Positions 1 to 7,033 of a stretch of 18,218 nucleotides of DNA are shown piece by piece; the first letter of the stretch is position 1, and each line of letters starts with the position of its first letter. The translations under genes and the position numbers were made by a program. The notes under the pieces are model-generated. The model made no database searches, was not told where the DNA came from, and was given only the letters and a program-made list of their open reading frames with translations. Source of the stretch: JBNKLG01 sp050292235. GTDB taxonomy: Bacteria > Pseudomonadota > Gammaproteobacteria > Chromatiales > Chromatiaceae. The stretch covers positions 1 to 18,218 of the forward strand of contig JBNKLG010000052.1 of NCBI GenBank assembly GCA_050292235.1, written 5' to 3'.

Positions 1-531
1 ACTGATTCGGGTCGAACTCAAGTCCGGCGAGGTCGAGGTGCTGATGACCTCCTTGACCAATGAGACGGCTTATCCCTCCGCTTGGTTCGCCAAGCTCTAT
101 GCCTTGCGCTGGGGGATCGAAGAGAACTACAAGCGCGAGAAAAAACGCCTGGAGATCGAGAACTTCTCGGGCCGCTCTCCCTGGGTCATTCTGCAGGACT
201 TCTATGCCAAAATCCTGGCCCAGAATCTCACCGCTCTCTTCGTCTATCTCGCTCAGTGGCTGGCCGATGAACATTACCGCCATCGCAAGCTCGCCTATCA
301 AATCAACTTCGCCAATGCCCTGTCGAAGATGAAAAACAATCTGGGCCTCTTGTTCATGCGCTCTTCGCCAACCGACTTGGGCTGGTCCTTGTTGCTGAAA
401 ATGGCTTCTTCGGTCGAGGCCGTGAGACCGGATCGGGTCTTTCCAAGACCCTTGAAGAAGGTCAGGGTCCCTGGCTTTCACCCGAATTACAAGCGCTGCC
501 GGTGAGTGGGGGGCTTAAGTTAATGGCATTG
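1..531 (+). mobile_element. Right-hand part of an IS4-family insertion sequence
   Basis: The window opens inside an insertion sequence whose transposase ends at 505. The motif CTTAAGTTAATGGCATTG at 514-531 follows the stop closely and is a plausible right terminal repeat. Immediately after it a different, AT-rich reading frame (the toxin remnant) starts abruptly. The left end and the target duplication lie outside the window, so the exact boundary near 531 is inferred and not proven. Confidence 0.6.
2..505 (+). CDS. IS4-family transposase, C-terminal part
   Basis: This is the 3' end of a DDE transposase gene. The frame is open from base 2, so the true start is to the left of the window. The visible part holds the IS4 signature Y-x2-R-x3-E-x6-K in YALRWGIEENYKREK, about residues 34-48 counted from base 2; its Glu is the third catalytic acid of the DDE triad. 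After this come the usual helical C-terminal segment and a basic end (HPNYKRCR). The stop TGA is at 503-505. The visible part shows no frameshift, so the element could be intact. Its transcription points toward the toxin remnant. Assignment to the family is firm; a named IS cannot be given. Confidence 0.88.
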   Translation: MIRVELKSGEVEVLMTSLTNETAYPSAWFAKLYALRWGIEENYKREKKRLEIENFSGRSPWVILQDFYAKILAQNLTALFVYLAQWLADEHYRHRKLAYQINFANALSKMKNNLGLLFMRSSPTDLGWSLLLKMASSVEAVRPDRVFPRPLKKVRVPGFHPNYKRCR

Positions 532-872
532 AGTCTAATCCGTATGGAGATTTATTTTTTAGTGATGAGCTAGGCTCAACAAAGGTTGAGCAGGGTGGAT
601 ATATATTTCAAAGCGCTGAAACGGGTGATTATTTTGTAATAAGAACCTCTCCTGGTTCTCGTGATGAAATTCTGGATTTTTCTGGGCCGGTTCCATATCA
701 GGATGGAGCATATTTTGTAGGAACTTTCCATACGCATCCAAATCTTGAAATTGAAGGCTATTCTTTAGGTCCAAGTAGTTATGATGAAAATGCAGTTAAT
801 TACCATCTTATGACGCCAATGGTGGTGAGGCATCATGAGGGGTATAGTACTGTGCCTTATCCTCCAAAATAG
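532..872 (+). pseudogene. JAMM-type (DUF4329-like) polymorphic toxin tip, 5'-truncated remnant
   Basis: An open frame of about 113 codons ends at TAG 870-872 but has no plausible start; it begins at the inferred end of the insertion sequence. It reads NPYGDLFFSDELGS, then VEQGGYIF, then FHTHPN, then GPSSYDENA, ending TVPYPPK. The spaced pattern Glu (in VEQGG), His-x-His (HTH, 729-737), 12 residues, then Ser-x-x-Asp (SSYD) is the complete JAMM/JAB metalloprotease signature. The arrangement resembles the DUF4329 domain found at the C-terminal tip of RHS-type proteins. I infer that this is the toxic or processing domain of a polymorphic toxin whose large N-terminal part was removed by the insertion or lies left of it. 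It could also be an orphan 'tip' module kept as a recombination cassette. AT-rich base use sets it apart from the genes at 1985 onward. Confidence 0.6.
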
Positions 873-883
873 CGAGAGCTAAA

Positions 884-1222
884 ATGATTAATAAAGTCGA
901 ATATGCGCGTATATTTTTCTTCCTGTTTACTATGCAGCATGCATCTTATGCACTATCAGAGTGCGATCAAAGCTCTCCAGTTTCTCATTGCAATGCGAGC
1001 AAAAAAGTTTGCGACCTTGTTGATAAATATGTCATAAATGATAAGAGGTGGGATAGAAGTGAATATATTCTTAAGCAGAAGGGCCTTCGTCACGGTGATG
1101 TAGTTATTTGGGTGCTGCACTGTGATGATCTTCGGAGATTGAGTTCTTCAGGTGGAAAGTCTTTTGTTCTTCATGTTGATAGTGAAAAAAATATGATTAC
1201 TGATGAATTGATTTTTCAATGA
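884..1222 (+). CDS. Small secreted protein, candidate immunity protein
   Basis: This is a 112-aa protein of no family that I recognise. A charged start (MINKVEYAR) is followed by a hydrophobic stretch at about residues 10-24 that looks like a signal peptide, so the mature protein is probably periplasmic. It has four cysteines (27, 36, 43, 80), enough for two disulfides. The gene starts 11 bp after the stop of the JAMM toxin remnant, with GAGAG at 874-878 as ribosome site. Tight spacing downstream of a toxin tip is the classic position of a cognate immunity gene, which is the basis for the suggested role. The AT-rich base use matches the remnant. Function is inferred from position only. Confidence 0.6.
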   Translation: MINKVEYARIFFFLFTMQHASYALSECDQSSPVSHCNASKKVCDLVDKYVINDKRWDRSEYILKQKGLRHGDVVIWVLHCDDLRRLSSSGGKSFVLHVDSEKNMITDELIFQ

Positions 1223-1285
1223 TATAGAATCAAGTGGTCAGCCAGCTTGATCCATCCCAAAGGTAGTCCAATATTCACAAAAATC

Positions 1286-1301
1286 AATGGGGTCACCCAT
1301 T
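1286..1301. repeat. Small perfect inverted repeat in the spacer
   Basis: AATGGG and CCCATT are separated by GTCA (1286-1291 and 1296-1301). This hairpin lies between the candidate immunity gene and the terminator. It has no T tract and no assigned role. Confidence 0.4.
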
Positions 1302-1318
1302 AGCCCTCTCCGGTCAAC

Positions 1319-1348
1319 AGAACAAGAGACCCTGATCTCTTGTTTTCT
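1319..1348 (+). terminator. Rho-independent terminator
   Basis: A perfect 9-bp stem AACAAGAGA (1321-1329) / TCTCTTGTT (1336-1344) encloses a 6-nt loop, and T1343-T1346 form a short T run at the end of the stem. It lies 97 bp after the candidate immunity gene and would end the transcript of the toxin/immunity patch before the next small gene. Confidence 0.75.
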
Positions 1349-1416
1349 GCTACACTTCACAGTGTGTCAAAAATATGGCCTGTCCCTTAATTCTTCTGTT
1401 TGCAAGGAGTTGTATT

Positions 1417-1719
1417 GTGTCTAAAGCTGTTTGTGTGTTCGTGCTCCTGTTGTTATCATTTGTTGCTCATTCTGAGGAGAGTGTTGGTGGTTATAGTTCA
1501 ATAACGAAGTTGTATCTTGATGGAACTGATTATGTGAATTTCTATCTGGATAAAAATTGCCCAAATGGGAAAGCATATTATTCGCTGCGTTCTAATAGGG
1601 TGGATGTTGGTCGGTTTTATTCGGCACTGTTGGCTGCGTATATGGCTAATAAGAAAGTGGATGTTAAGTATGAGTCTAATGGTGCTCAATGTGAAGTTAC
1701 ACGTATTTTTATTGAATAA
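1417..1719 (+). CDS. Small secreted protein of unknown function
   Basis: I choose GTG 1417 as start because AAGGAG at 1404-1409 sits 7 bp before it. A longer in-frame start at 1375 has no ribosome site. The 100-aa product begins with SKAVC and a leucine-rich signal peptide (cut probably near residue 20, after VAHS). The mature part of about 80 residues is mixed beta-strand-like sequence with two cysteines, in KNCPNG and AQCEV, likely one disulfide. The stretch RFYSALLAAYMANKKVDVKY looks like the core of small periplasmic proteins often seen beside secreted effectors, but I cannot name a family. The gene is AT-rich like the preceding remnant, lies after the terminator at 1319-1348, and probably has its own promoter. 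It is part of the foreign patch and could be a second immunity or accessory protein; this is inference. Confidence 0.6.
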   Translation: MSKAVCVFVLLLLSFVAHSEESVGGYSSITKLYLDGTDYVNFYLDKNCPNGKAYYSLRSNRVDVGRFYSALLAAYMANKKVDVKYESNGAQCEVTRIFIE

Positions 1720-1880
1720 TTTAGATAAATTATGGTTATGGTTTGTATGTGTTGGTGGAGATAATGATTCGGAAATTGATACACCGAAGGCATCAAGGGC
1801 GTAGGTAATTTGATCGTACAGTAGGAAAGATTGTGGCCTGGTCTTGAGGTCACATAAATTCAGCTATTACGATAACTTTC

Positions 1881-1939
1881 GATAGCCTCAAGCGGATAAA
1901 CCAAAAGACCGGCACCGCTGGAATAAGGATAGCCTCGAG
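1881..1939 (+). repeat. Repeated 12-mer upstream of pqiA1
   Basis: GATAGCCTCAAG at 1881-1892 recurs as GATAGCCTCGAG at 1928-1939 (one mismatch, 47-bp period). In addition CTTGAGG at 1842-1848 is the inverse of CCTCAAG at 1886-1892. The 265-bp gap 1720-1984 holds no gene that I can support; these repeats are the only structure seen and could be operators for the pqi operon. Confidence 0.4.
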
Positions 1940-1984
1940 GTCTGCTAAACTACGAGATTCTTTTGCTGTTCAGGATTTCTCAAC

Positions 1985-2638
1985 TTGCCCCAGGGTCGCC
2001 ACAGCACCGAGTCTCACCATTATCTGGACGATTACATTGCCTGTCCTGACTGCGATCTGCTGTATCAGATTCAGCCGCTGCCTCAGGGCGAGGTGGCGCA
2101 GTGTCACCGCTGTCGTGCGGTTCTCTATCGTGGCGGGGAGATCGATCTAGAAGCGACCCTGGCCTGGTCACTGTCCACTCTGATCCTCTTTGTCATTGCC
2201 AATCTCTATCCTATTCTGACCATCAATATTTCCGGTCGCCTGTCTCAGGCCACCTTCTGGCAGGCGGTACAGGCGTTTGCGGAGCAGGGGATGTGGATTT
2301 TAACTCTGGTGCTCTTTCTGGTCAGTATTGCCATTCCTTTGTTCCGTATCCTCAGCCACTCTTTGTTGTTGTGGCACAGTTGGCGTGGCCGGGAAACCAG
2401 CCGTTTCCATGTGGGCCTGTTTCGATGGAGCGAGGAGATGATGCCCTGGAGTATGTTGGAGATCTATCTCCTGGGACTTCTGGTGGCGCTGGTGAAGTTG
2501 GGCGATCTGGCCGATGTGGTTGTAGGCATTGCCTTTCTCGCCTTTTGTTTGCTGATTCTCTCCAGTACGTTCTCTCTGACCCGGTTGGATCGGTTTCATC
2601 TGTGGCGCATTCTGGTGCCTGGGGAGCGTCCCCGATGA
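1985..2638 (+). CDS. pqiA: PqiA-type integral membrane protein, first half
   Basis: This 217-aa protein is the first of two half-length PqiA/YebS-like proteins. PqiA partners an MCE protein in moving lipids between inner and outer membrane. The N-terminus is a zinc ribbon with Cys20-x2-Cys23 and Cys40-x2-Cys43 (CPDC, CHRC). Four membrane segments follow at about 57-80, 100-122, 156-174 and 180-198, with the usual AEQGMW motif before the second. E. coli PqiA is about 417 aa and contains this unit twice. The start is TTG 1985, preceded by AGGA at 1972-1975; an in-frame stop at 1946 excludes a much longer protein and no ATG is available. The ATGA overlap with the next gene (2635-2638) implies translational coupling. 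Family assignment is firm; the symbol is used in the family sense. Confidence 0.85.
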   Translation: MPQGRHSTESHHYLDDYIACPDCDLLYQIQPLPQGEVAQCHRCRAVLYRGGEIDLEATLAWSLSTLILFVIANLYPILTINISGRLSQATFWQAVQAFAEQGMWILTLVLFLVSIAIPLFRILSHSLLLWHSWRGRETSRFHVGLFRWSEEMMPWSMLEIYLLGLLVALVKLGDLADVVVGIAFLAFCLLILSSTFSLTRLDRFHLWRILVPGERPR

Positions 2639-3243
2639 GCACTGCACAGCAGTTGGATCTGGCTGGCTGTCATCTTTGCCATAGTTTGAATTCGGTCCGG
2701 GAGAGCCATTGTCGTCGCTGTGGCGCCCCACTGCATCAGCGAAAGCCAGATGCTCTGCGTCGCAGCTGGGCACTGTTGCTGGCCGCTGTGATTTTCTATA
2801 TCCCTGCTAACCTGCTGCCGGTGATGCGCCTGGAGATGCTGGGCAGGGGGGATGACAGCACCATTCTCGGTGGTGTGGTGCTACTGGCCCAGGAAGGCAT
2901 GTGGCCCCTGGCTGCACTGATTTTCTTTGCCAGCATCTTTATTCCTCTGTTAAAGATGCTGATTCTCGGCGGCCTTTTGATTTCGGTGGGGCGGGGTTGG
3001 GATAGGTCGCACCTGGATCGTGTTCGCCTGTTTCGCCTGACCCTTTTTATTGGCCGCTGGTCAATGGTGGATATTTTTGTGGTGGCGATTCTGGCGGCCT
3101 TGGTGCAATTTCAACTTTTGGCCACCATCACTGCCGGTGTGGGCGCCACTTTTTTTGCTCTGGTGGTGATTCTCACTGCCCTGGCTGCGGAATCCTTTGA
3201 TCCCCGTCTGATCTGGGATCAGGCGGAAGGTGGCAATCCATGA
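2635..3243 (+). CDS. pqiA: PqiA-type integral membrane protein, second half
   Basis: This is a 202-aa partner of the preceding gene with the same plan: zinc ribbon Cys12-x2-Cys15 and Cys26-x2-Cys29, then about four membrane segments starting near residue 45 (motifs IPANLLPVM, AQEGMW, GRWSMVDIFV). The ATG lies inside the stop of the first half (ATGA) and the gene itself overlaps pqiB by ATGA. The frame is open for another 530 bp upstream, but that stretch is antisense-free overlap with the first PqiA and has no family similarity, so ATG 2635 is chosen. Together the two proteins equal one long PqiA/YebS of enteric bacteria. They presumably form the inner-membrane channel that feeds the MCE tunnel protein encoded next. 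Confidence 0.85.
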   Translation: MSTAQQLDLAGCHLCHSLNSVRESHCRRCGAPLHQRKPDALRRSWALLLAAVIFYIPANLLPVMRLEMLGRGDDSTILGGVVLLAQEGMWPLAALIFFASIFIPLLKMLILGGLLISVGRGWDRSHLDRVRLFRLTLFIGRWSMVDIFVVAILAALVQFQLLATITAGVGATFFALVVILTALAAESFDPRLIWDQAEGGNP

Positions 3244-4853
3244 GTGAAGATTTGGCTGAATACAGTGTTGTCCCGATGATGGCACGGCGGAGGGATTTTG
3301 CCCTGGTCTGGTTGGTGCCTTTGCTGGCGGCGCTGATCGGTGGCTGGATGGTGTGGAAAGACTGGAGTGACCGTGGCCCTGTGGTGCAGATCCAGTTTAA
3401 AGATGTGGAGGGCCTGGAGGCCGGGAAGAGCAGGATCCGCTACCGCAGCCTGGAGATGGGCACGGTTAAGTCCTTTCGTTTGGCGCCGGATCATAAAGGC
3501 ATCATTGTCACCGCCGAATTGAACAAAGAAGCGGAAAACTTCCTGTCGAAAAATGTGCGCTTCTGGGTGGTGAAGCCCCATGTGGGGCTGGGGCAGGTAA
3601 CCGGGCTGGAGACCTTGCTTTCCGGCAGTTACATCGGTATGGATTTCAATGCCGGAGAGCGTGACGATACCCGTGAATTCAAAGGTCTGGATGCCCAGCC
3701 TCCAGTCTCGGTCGATGCCCCTGGTCGTACTTTCAGACTTTTTGCAGAACGTCAGGGCTCGGTCAGTATTGGCAGCCCGGTAACCTATCGTAATATACCG
3801 GCCGGTTTCGTCACTGCGGTGGAGCTGGATCAGAAAACCCGTCAGGTCGCTTTCAGCATTTTTGTGCATAAACCTTATGATCAATTGGTGACCAGCAATA
3901 CCGTGTTCTGGAATGTGGCTGGATTTGATGTGGAGTTTGGCTCAGACGGCTTCCGTTTTGGCATGGAGTCTCTGGATGCCCTGGTTCAAGGCGGTGTTGC
4001 TTTTGGATTGCCCAAAGGGGTTGGGCCGAAAGAACCTGCCCCAGGGGGGCATCGCTTCTTTCTGTTTGGCTCGGAAAAAGAGGCCAGAAAGCGTACCTCC
4101 AGCAATGTCAAAACCTATCTGATCAACTTTACCGATCCCGTGGCCGGTCTCAAAGTGGGCGCACCGGTTGAGCTCTATGGCTTTGAGGTTGGAGAGGTGA
4201 TCCATATCGATCTGGAATTTGATCCCGAGACTCTGGAGTTCAATATCCCTGTGGTGATCAAGGTAGACCGTGGTGCCATTCGTTTGGTGGGTGATTTTCC
4301 CAAATTAACCCGGCCTGATCACGATCTTATCGATGCGCTGGTGGCCAAAGGCCTTCGGGCGCGCCTCAAAAGCGGCAGTTTGCTGACCGGTGCCCAGGTG
4401 ATCGAGCTGACTATTTTGCCCAAAGATCAACTTCCCCCTATCCCTCCCATGGCCAGATCGCCCTTGCCCGTGATTCCCTCTGTGCCCAGTAGCCTGACCC
4501 AGTTGGAGCATCGACTGAATCAACTCTTCATTCGCCTGGATAAACTGCCTCTCGACAGCATTGCCAACAATCTGGATGGTTCGTTGAAAGAGATGAAAGA
4601 CACTCTGGTCAACCTGAATCAGGTTTTGGAGCCCTTGGGCAAAAGATCCGAGACCATCTCCAGTTCTGTGGAGAGTGCCGTCAGACGTTTGGATCAGGCT
4701 ATGCGCGGGGTGAGTCAAACCGTGGCACCTCAGTCGGCGACTCAGCTGCAACTGCAACAGACCCTTACTGATCTGAGTGCCGCCGCCAAGGCCATTCGCG
4801 ATCTGGCAAGACTGCTTGAACGCAAGCCACAGTCGTTGTTGTTGGGGAAGTGA
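3240..4853 (+). CDS. pqiB: MCE-domain intermembrane transport protein PqiB
   Basis: This 537-aa protein is close to the length of E. coli PqiB (about 546 aa). A short cytoplasmic N-terminus and one membrane anchor (about residues 20-40) are followed by three MCE domains starting near 46, 162 and 290. Each shows the MCE core: a beta-strand, a GLEAGK / VSIGSP / LKVGAP turn and a G-x-V strand. From about 418 to the end the sequence is heptad-like helix (LTQLEHRLNQLF and later), matching the long C-terminal helices that extend the PqiB needle across the periplasm. The start overlaps the previous stop (ATGA). It is the tunnel component of the Pqi lipid-transport complex. Its usual outer-membrane lipoprotein partner, pqiC, is not next but about 2.8 kb downstream. 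Confidence 0.92.
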   Translation: MSEDLAEYSVVPMMARRRDFALVWLVPLLAALIGGWMVWKDWSDRGPVVQIQFKDVEGLEAGKSRIRYRSLEMGTVKSFRLAPDHKGIIVTAELNKEAENFLSKNVRFWVVKPHVGLGQVTGLETLLSGSYIGMDFNAGERDDTREFKGLDAQPPVSVDAPGRTFRLFAERQGSVSIGSPVTYRNIPAGFVTAVELDQKTRQVAFSIFVHKPYDQLVTSNTVFWNVAGFDVEFGSDGFRFGMESLDALVQGGVAFGLPKGVGPKEPAPGGHRFFLFGSEKEARKRTSSNVKTYLINFTDPVAGLKVGAPVELYGFEVGEVIHIDLEFDPETLEFNIPVVIKVDRGAIRLVGDFPKLTRPDHDLIDALVAKGLRARLKSGSLLTGAQVIELTILPKDQLPPIPPMARSPLPVIPSVPSSLTQLEHRLNQLFIRLDKLPLDSIANNLDGSLKEMKDTLVNLNQVLEPLGKRSETISSSVESAVRRLDQAMRGVSQTVAPQSATQLQLQQTLTDLSAAAKAIRDLARLLERKPQSLLLGK

Positions 4854-4898
4854 GTGGAAGCCCTGGCTTTGCCGAAGGAGCGTTGCTGTCGAACCAAA

Positions 4899-4930
4899 TT
4901 CAGCTTGTTTTCAGTTAAATTGCCTATGCT
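4899..4930 (+). promoter_or_regulatory. Tandem operator and promoter before the response-regulator gene
   Basis: Two TTCAG units start at 4899 and 4910, an exact 11-bp (one helical turn) period. Read as hexamers they give CTTGTT-TTCAG-TTAAAT, like the 5-bp-spaced tandem sites of PmrA/QseB regulators. TATGCT at 4925-4930 is a -10-like hexamer, 4 bp after the second half-site, so the repeat occupies the -35 region as for activated OmpR-family promoters. The same layout recurs at 6991-7022. The binding protein is inferred to be the regulator encoded at 4986. Confidence 0.55.
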
Positions 4931-4985
4931 GTTCTGAATACATGTCTATCGAAGGCTGTTTTTGAGATAAGACCGGATAAACACC

Positions 4986-5651
4986 ATGCGGCTCCTGCTG
5001 GTAGAGGATGATGATGCGTTGGCCCAAGGGGTGGCCCAGGATCTGCGGGCCAAGGGTTTTGCTGTGGATGTGGTTGGGGATGGCATTGAAGCCGACTGTT
5101 TGGGGCGTGAGCAGATCTATGATGCGGTGATTCTGGATCTGGGGCTGCCGGGCAAAAGCGGGCTGGTGGTTCTTGCAGACTGGCGTTCTGCTGGGTTGTC
5201 TTTCCCTGTCCTGCTCTTGACTGCCCGCGATTCCTGGCATGACCGGGTACTTGGGCTGCGTAGTGGTGCTGACGATTATCTGGGCAAGCCCTTTCACGTT
5301 GAGGAGTTGCTGGCCCGTCTGCAGGCCATCATGCGTCGCAGTACCGGTCGGGCCCAGTTTGCTTTGACTGCAGCTGATTTGATGTTGGATGAGGATCATC
5401 GAAGTGTTCGGTTGGCTGATGGGGCGGAGGTGCTGTTGACGGCCACGGAGTTTCGGTTACTGCGTTATTTGATGAGTCATCCGAATAAGGTCTTATCCAA
5501 GAGCCGATTGATTGAGCATGTGTATGACATGGATTTCGATCGGGACAGCAATGTGCTTGAGGTCTATGTCCGCAGGCTGCGCGATAAGATTGGCCGGGAC
5601 TATATTGAGACCCGGCGGGGGCAGGGTTATCTGTTTCGGAGCTGTTCTTGA
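4986..5651 (+). CDS. OmpR-family response regulator (PhoP/QseB-like)
   Basis: This is a 221-aa two-domain regulator. The receiver domain (1-115) has the acidic pair in VEDDD (residues 7-9), phosphoacceptor Asp51 (LDLGLP), Thr79 (LLTARD) and Lys101 (GKPFH). The C-terminal winged helix (about 125-220) has the family end VYVRRLRDKIG ... RRGQGYLF. The ATG at 4986 follows GGATA by 8 bp. The gene overlaps the sensor kinase start by TTGA, so the two are co-translated. A tandem 11-bp repeat lies upstream and also before the EF-hand gene, which points to autoregulation and to control of that gene. Sequence style is PhoP/QseB/PmrA; I cannot decide between these subgroups and give no symbol. Confidence 0.9.
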   Translation: MRLLLVEDDDALAQGVAQDLRAKGFAVDVVGDGIEADCLGREQIYDAVILDLGLPGKSGLVVLADWRSAGLSFPVLLLTARDSWHDRVLGLRSGADDYLGKPFHVEELLARLQAIMRRSTGRAQFALTAADLMLDEDHRSVRLADGAEVLLTATEFRLLRYLMSHPNKVLSKSRLIEHVYDMDFDRDSNVLEVYVRRLRDKIGRDYIETRRGQGYLFRSCS

Positions 5652-7000
5652 GTTCGCTGGAGCGCCAGGTTGTTGTGGGGCAGGGGCTGGTGCTGCTGCT
5701 GGCTTTTGGTCTCTTGTTTTGGATATCCGTTACCGCGATTAGCGCCATCAGCGAGGCTCACATCCTCGCTAGCCTGGCGCACGATGCAGAGACGCTGGTT
5801 GGTGCCTATGGCTTCAATCGAAGAGGGGAGCTTCGGTTGCGAGAACATCGCGTCCCCCCCGTTTATCAGCAATTCCAGTCCGGCCACTATTTTGTCTTTA
5901 CCTTTGCCGACGGGCAGGTGATACGCTCGGATTCTCTGGTGGGCGAAGGTTTGATGGTACCGGAATCCATGGCATCGGCTCTGATTGTGCGTAGACAGTT
6001 CGGTCCGAACAATCAGTGGCTTTTGGTTCGTTCTGCTGCCTATGAAAAGGCAGGTCGTGCTTTTGTGCTGACTGTGGCTGAAAACCTGAGTCCCACCCTG
6101 GCACTGATTCGCACATTCCAAGGCTATGCCCTGGGTGTTTTTGTGCTGGCCACGGTGATTATTCTCATTACCCAAGCCTGGATCTTACGGCGGGGATTTC
6201 GTCGTCTGGATCAGGTTCGTTATGAGTTGCAACGCATCAATGCGGGTCAGCAGCGGCAGTTGGAAACCCTTGGGCCGACAGAGATTCAGCCTCTGACTCG
6301 AGAGATCAACCACCTGACCAATCAGCTGCAATCGCGGTTAAAGCGATCTCGCCAGGCGCTGGGGAATCTTGCCCATGCCCTGAAGTCACCCCTGAGTCTG
6401 TTGATGCGCGATCTGGATGCTGCCCCCGTGCCGGATGGGGATAAGGGGCGATTGCATCAGGGATTGGACCGTATTCACTCGCTCGTTGAGCGAGAGCTGA
6501 AACGGGCGCGTTTGGCTGGAGAGACCGTCGGAGAGCGCTTTCATCCAAGTCGCCATTTGCCTGAGCTGATTGAGGCCTTGCAGCGGATGCATGGGACTGA
6601 ATTGATCTTTGTGGCTGAAAAATTGCCGCAAGCGCCTATCCCGTTTGATGTGGAGGACATGCTGGAGCTGTTGGGCAATCTGATGGATAACGCTTGCCAG
6701 TGGGCGCGTTCTCAGGTGGTGGTGGAGATGGATCTAAACGGGGCGCTTAAGATCAGGGTTGCCGATGATGGCCCAGGCATTCCGCAGGACGAAGCCGATG
6801 CTTTACTGCTGCGCGGCGTCCGTCAGGATGAACAGGTGGCTGGCTATGGACTGGGTTTGTCCATCGTCAGTGATTTGGTACAGGTTTATCAGGGCCGTAT
6901 TCAGTTGTCTCGCTCCGAGGCTCTGGGGGGGCTGGAAGTTCGGGTTCAATTGCCGCTGTCGGTCGATATGTCCAGATCTCACGATCAGTTTTCAGCTTAA
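5648..7000 (+). CDS. Sensor histidine kinase, PhoQ-like
   Basis: This 450-aa membrane sensor starts at TTG 5648, inside the stop of the regulator gene, with CGGAG at 5636-5640. TM1 is about residues 8-33, the periplasmic domain about 34-155 and TM2 about 159-180. A linker or HAMP-like segment and a dimerisation helix follow, with phosphoacceptor His243 in LAHALKSPL, a form typical of the PhoQ branch. The ATPase part has the N box (NLMDNACQWA), G1 (DDGPGIP) and G2 (GYGLGLSI). The periplasmic part has no obvious cluster of acids like the Mg2+/Ca2+-binding patch of enteric PhoQ, so the signal is unknown. It pairs with the regulator before it. The last codons overlap the operator of the EF-hand gene. 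Confidence 0.9.
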   Translation: MSSLERQVVVGQGLVLLLAFGLLFWISVTAISAISEAHILASLAHDAETLVGAYGFNRRGELRLREHRVPPVYQQFQSGHYFVFTFADGQVIRSDSLVGEGLMVPESMASALIVRRQFGPNNQWLLVRSAAYEKAGRAFVLTVAENLSPTLALIRTFQGYALGVFVLATVIILITQAWILRRGFRRLDQVRYELQRINAGQQRQLETLGPTEIQPLTREINHLTNQLQSRLKRSRQALGNLAHALKSPLSLLMRDLDAAPVPDGDKGRLHQGLDRIHSLVERELKRARLAGETVGERFHPSRHLPELIEALQRMHGTELIFVAEKLPQAPIPFDVEDMLELLGNLMDNACQWARSQVVVEMDLNGALKIRVADDGPGIPQDEADALLLRGVRQDEQVAGYGLGLSIVSDLVQVYQGRIQLSRSEALGGLEVRVQLPLSVDMSRSHDQFSA

Positions 7001-7022
7001 TTTCAGCTTGATCCCTTAGAGT
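6991..7022 (+). promoter_or_regulatory. Tandem operator and promoter before the EF-hand gene
   Basis: TTCAGCTTAAT at 6991-7001 is followed at once by TTCAGCTTGAT at 7002-7012: two 11-bp units differing at one base, giving CTTAAT-N5-CTTGAT. A -10-like TAGAGT lies at 7017-7022, 4 bp after the second half-site, the same geometry as at 4899-4930. The repeat overlaps the kinase stop codon (6998-7000). A transcript would start near 7029 and read the EF-hand gene. This is the best-preserved copy of the motif. Confidence 0.6.
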
Positions 7023-7033
7023 GAATAGTGAGA

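Noticed and set aside
559..774. Minus-strand gene of 71 codons
   Set aside because: The plus strand here carries the JAMM signature; the reverse frame has no recognisable feature.
2101..2634. N-terminal extension of the second PqiA
   Set aside because: The upstream open frame overlaps the first PqiA out of phase and has no PqiA features; ATG 2635 with ATGA coupling fits the family start.
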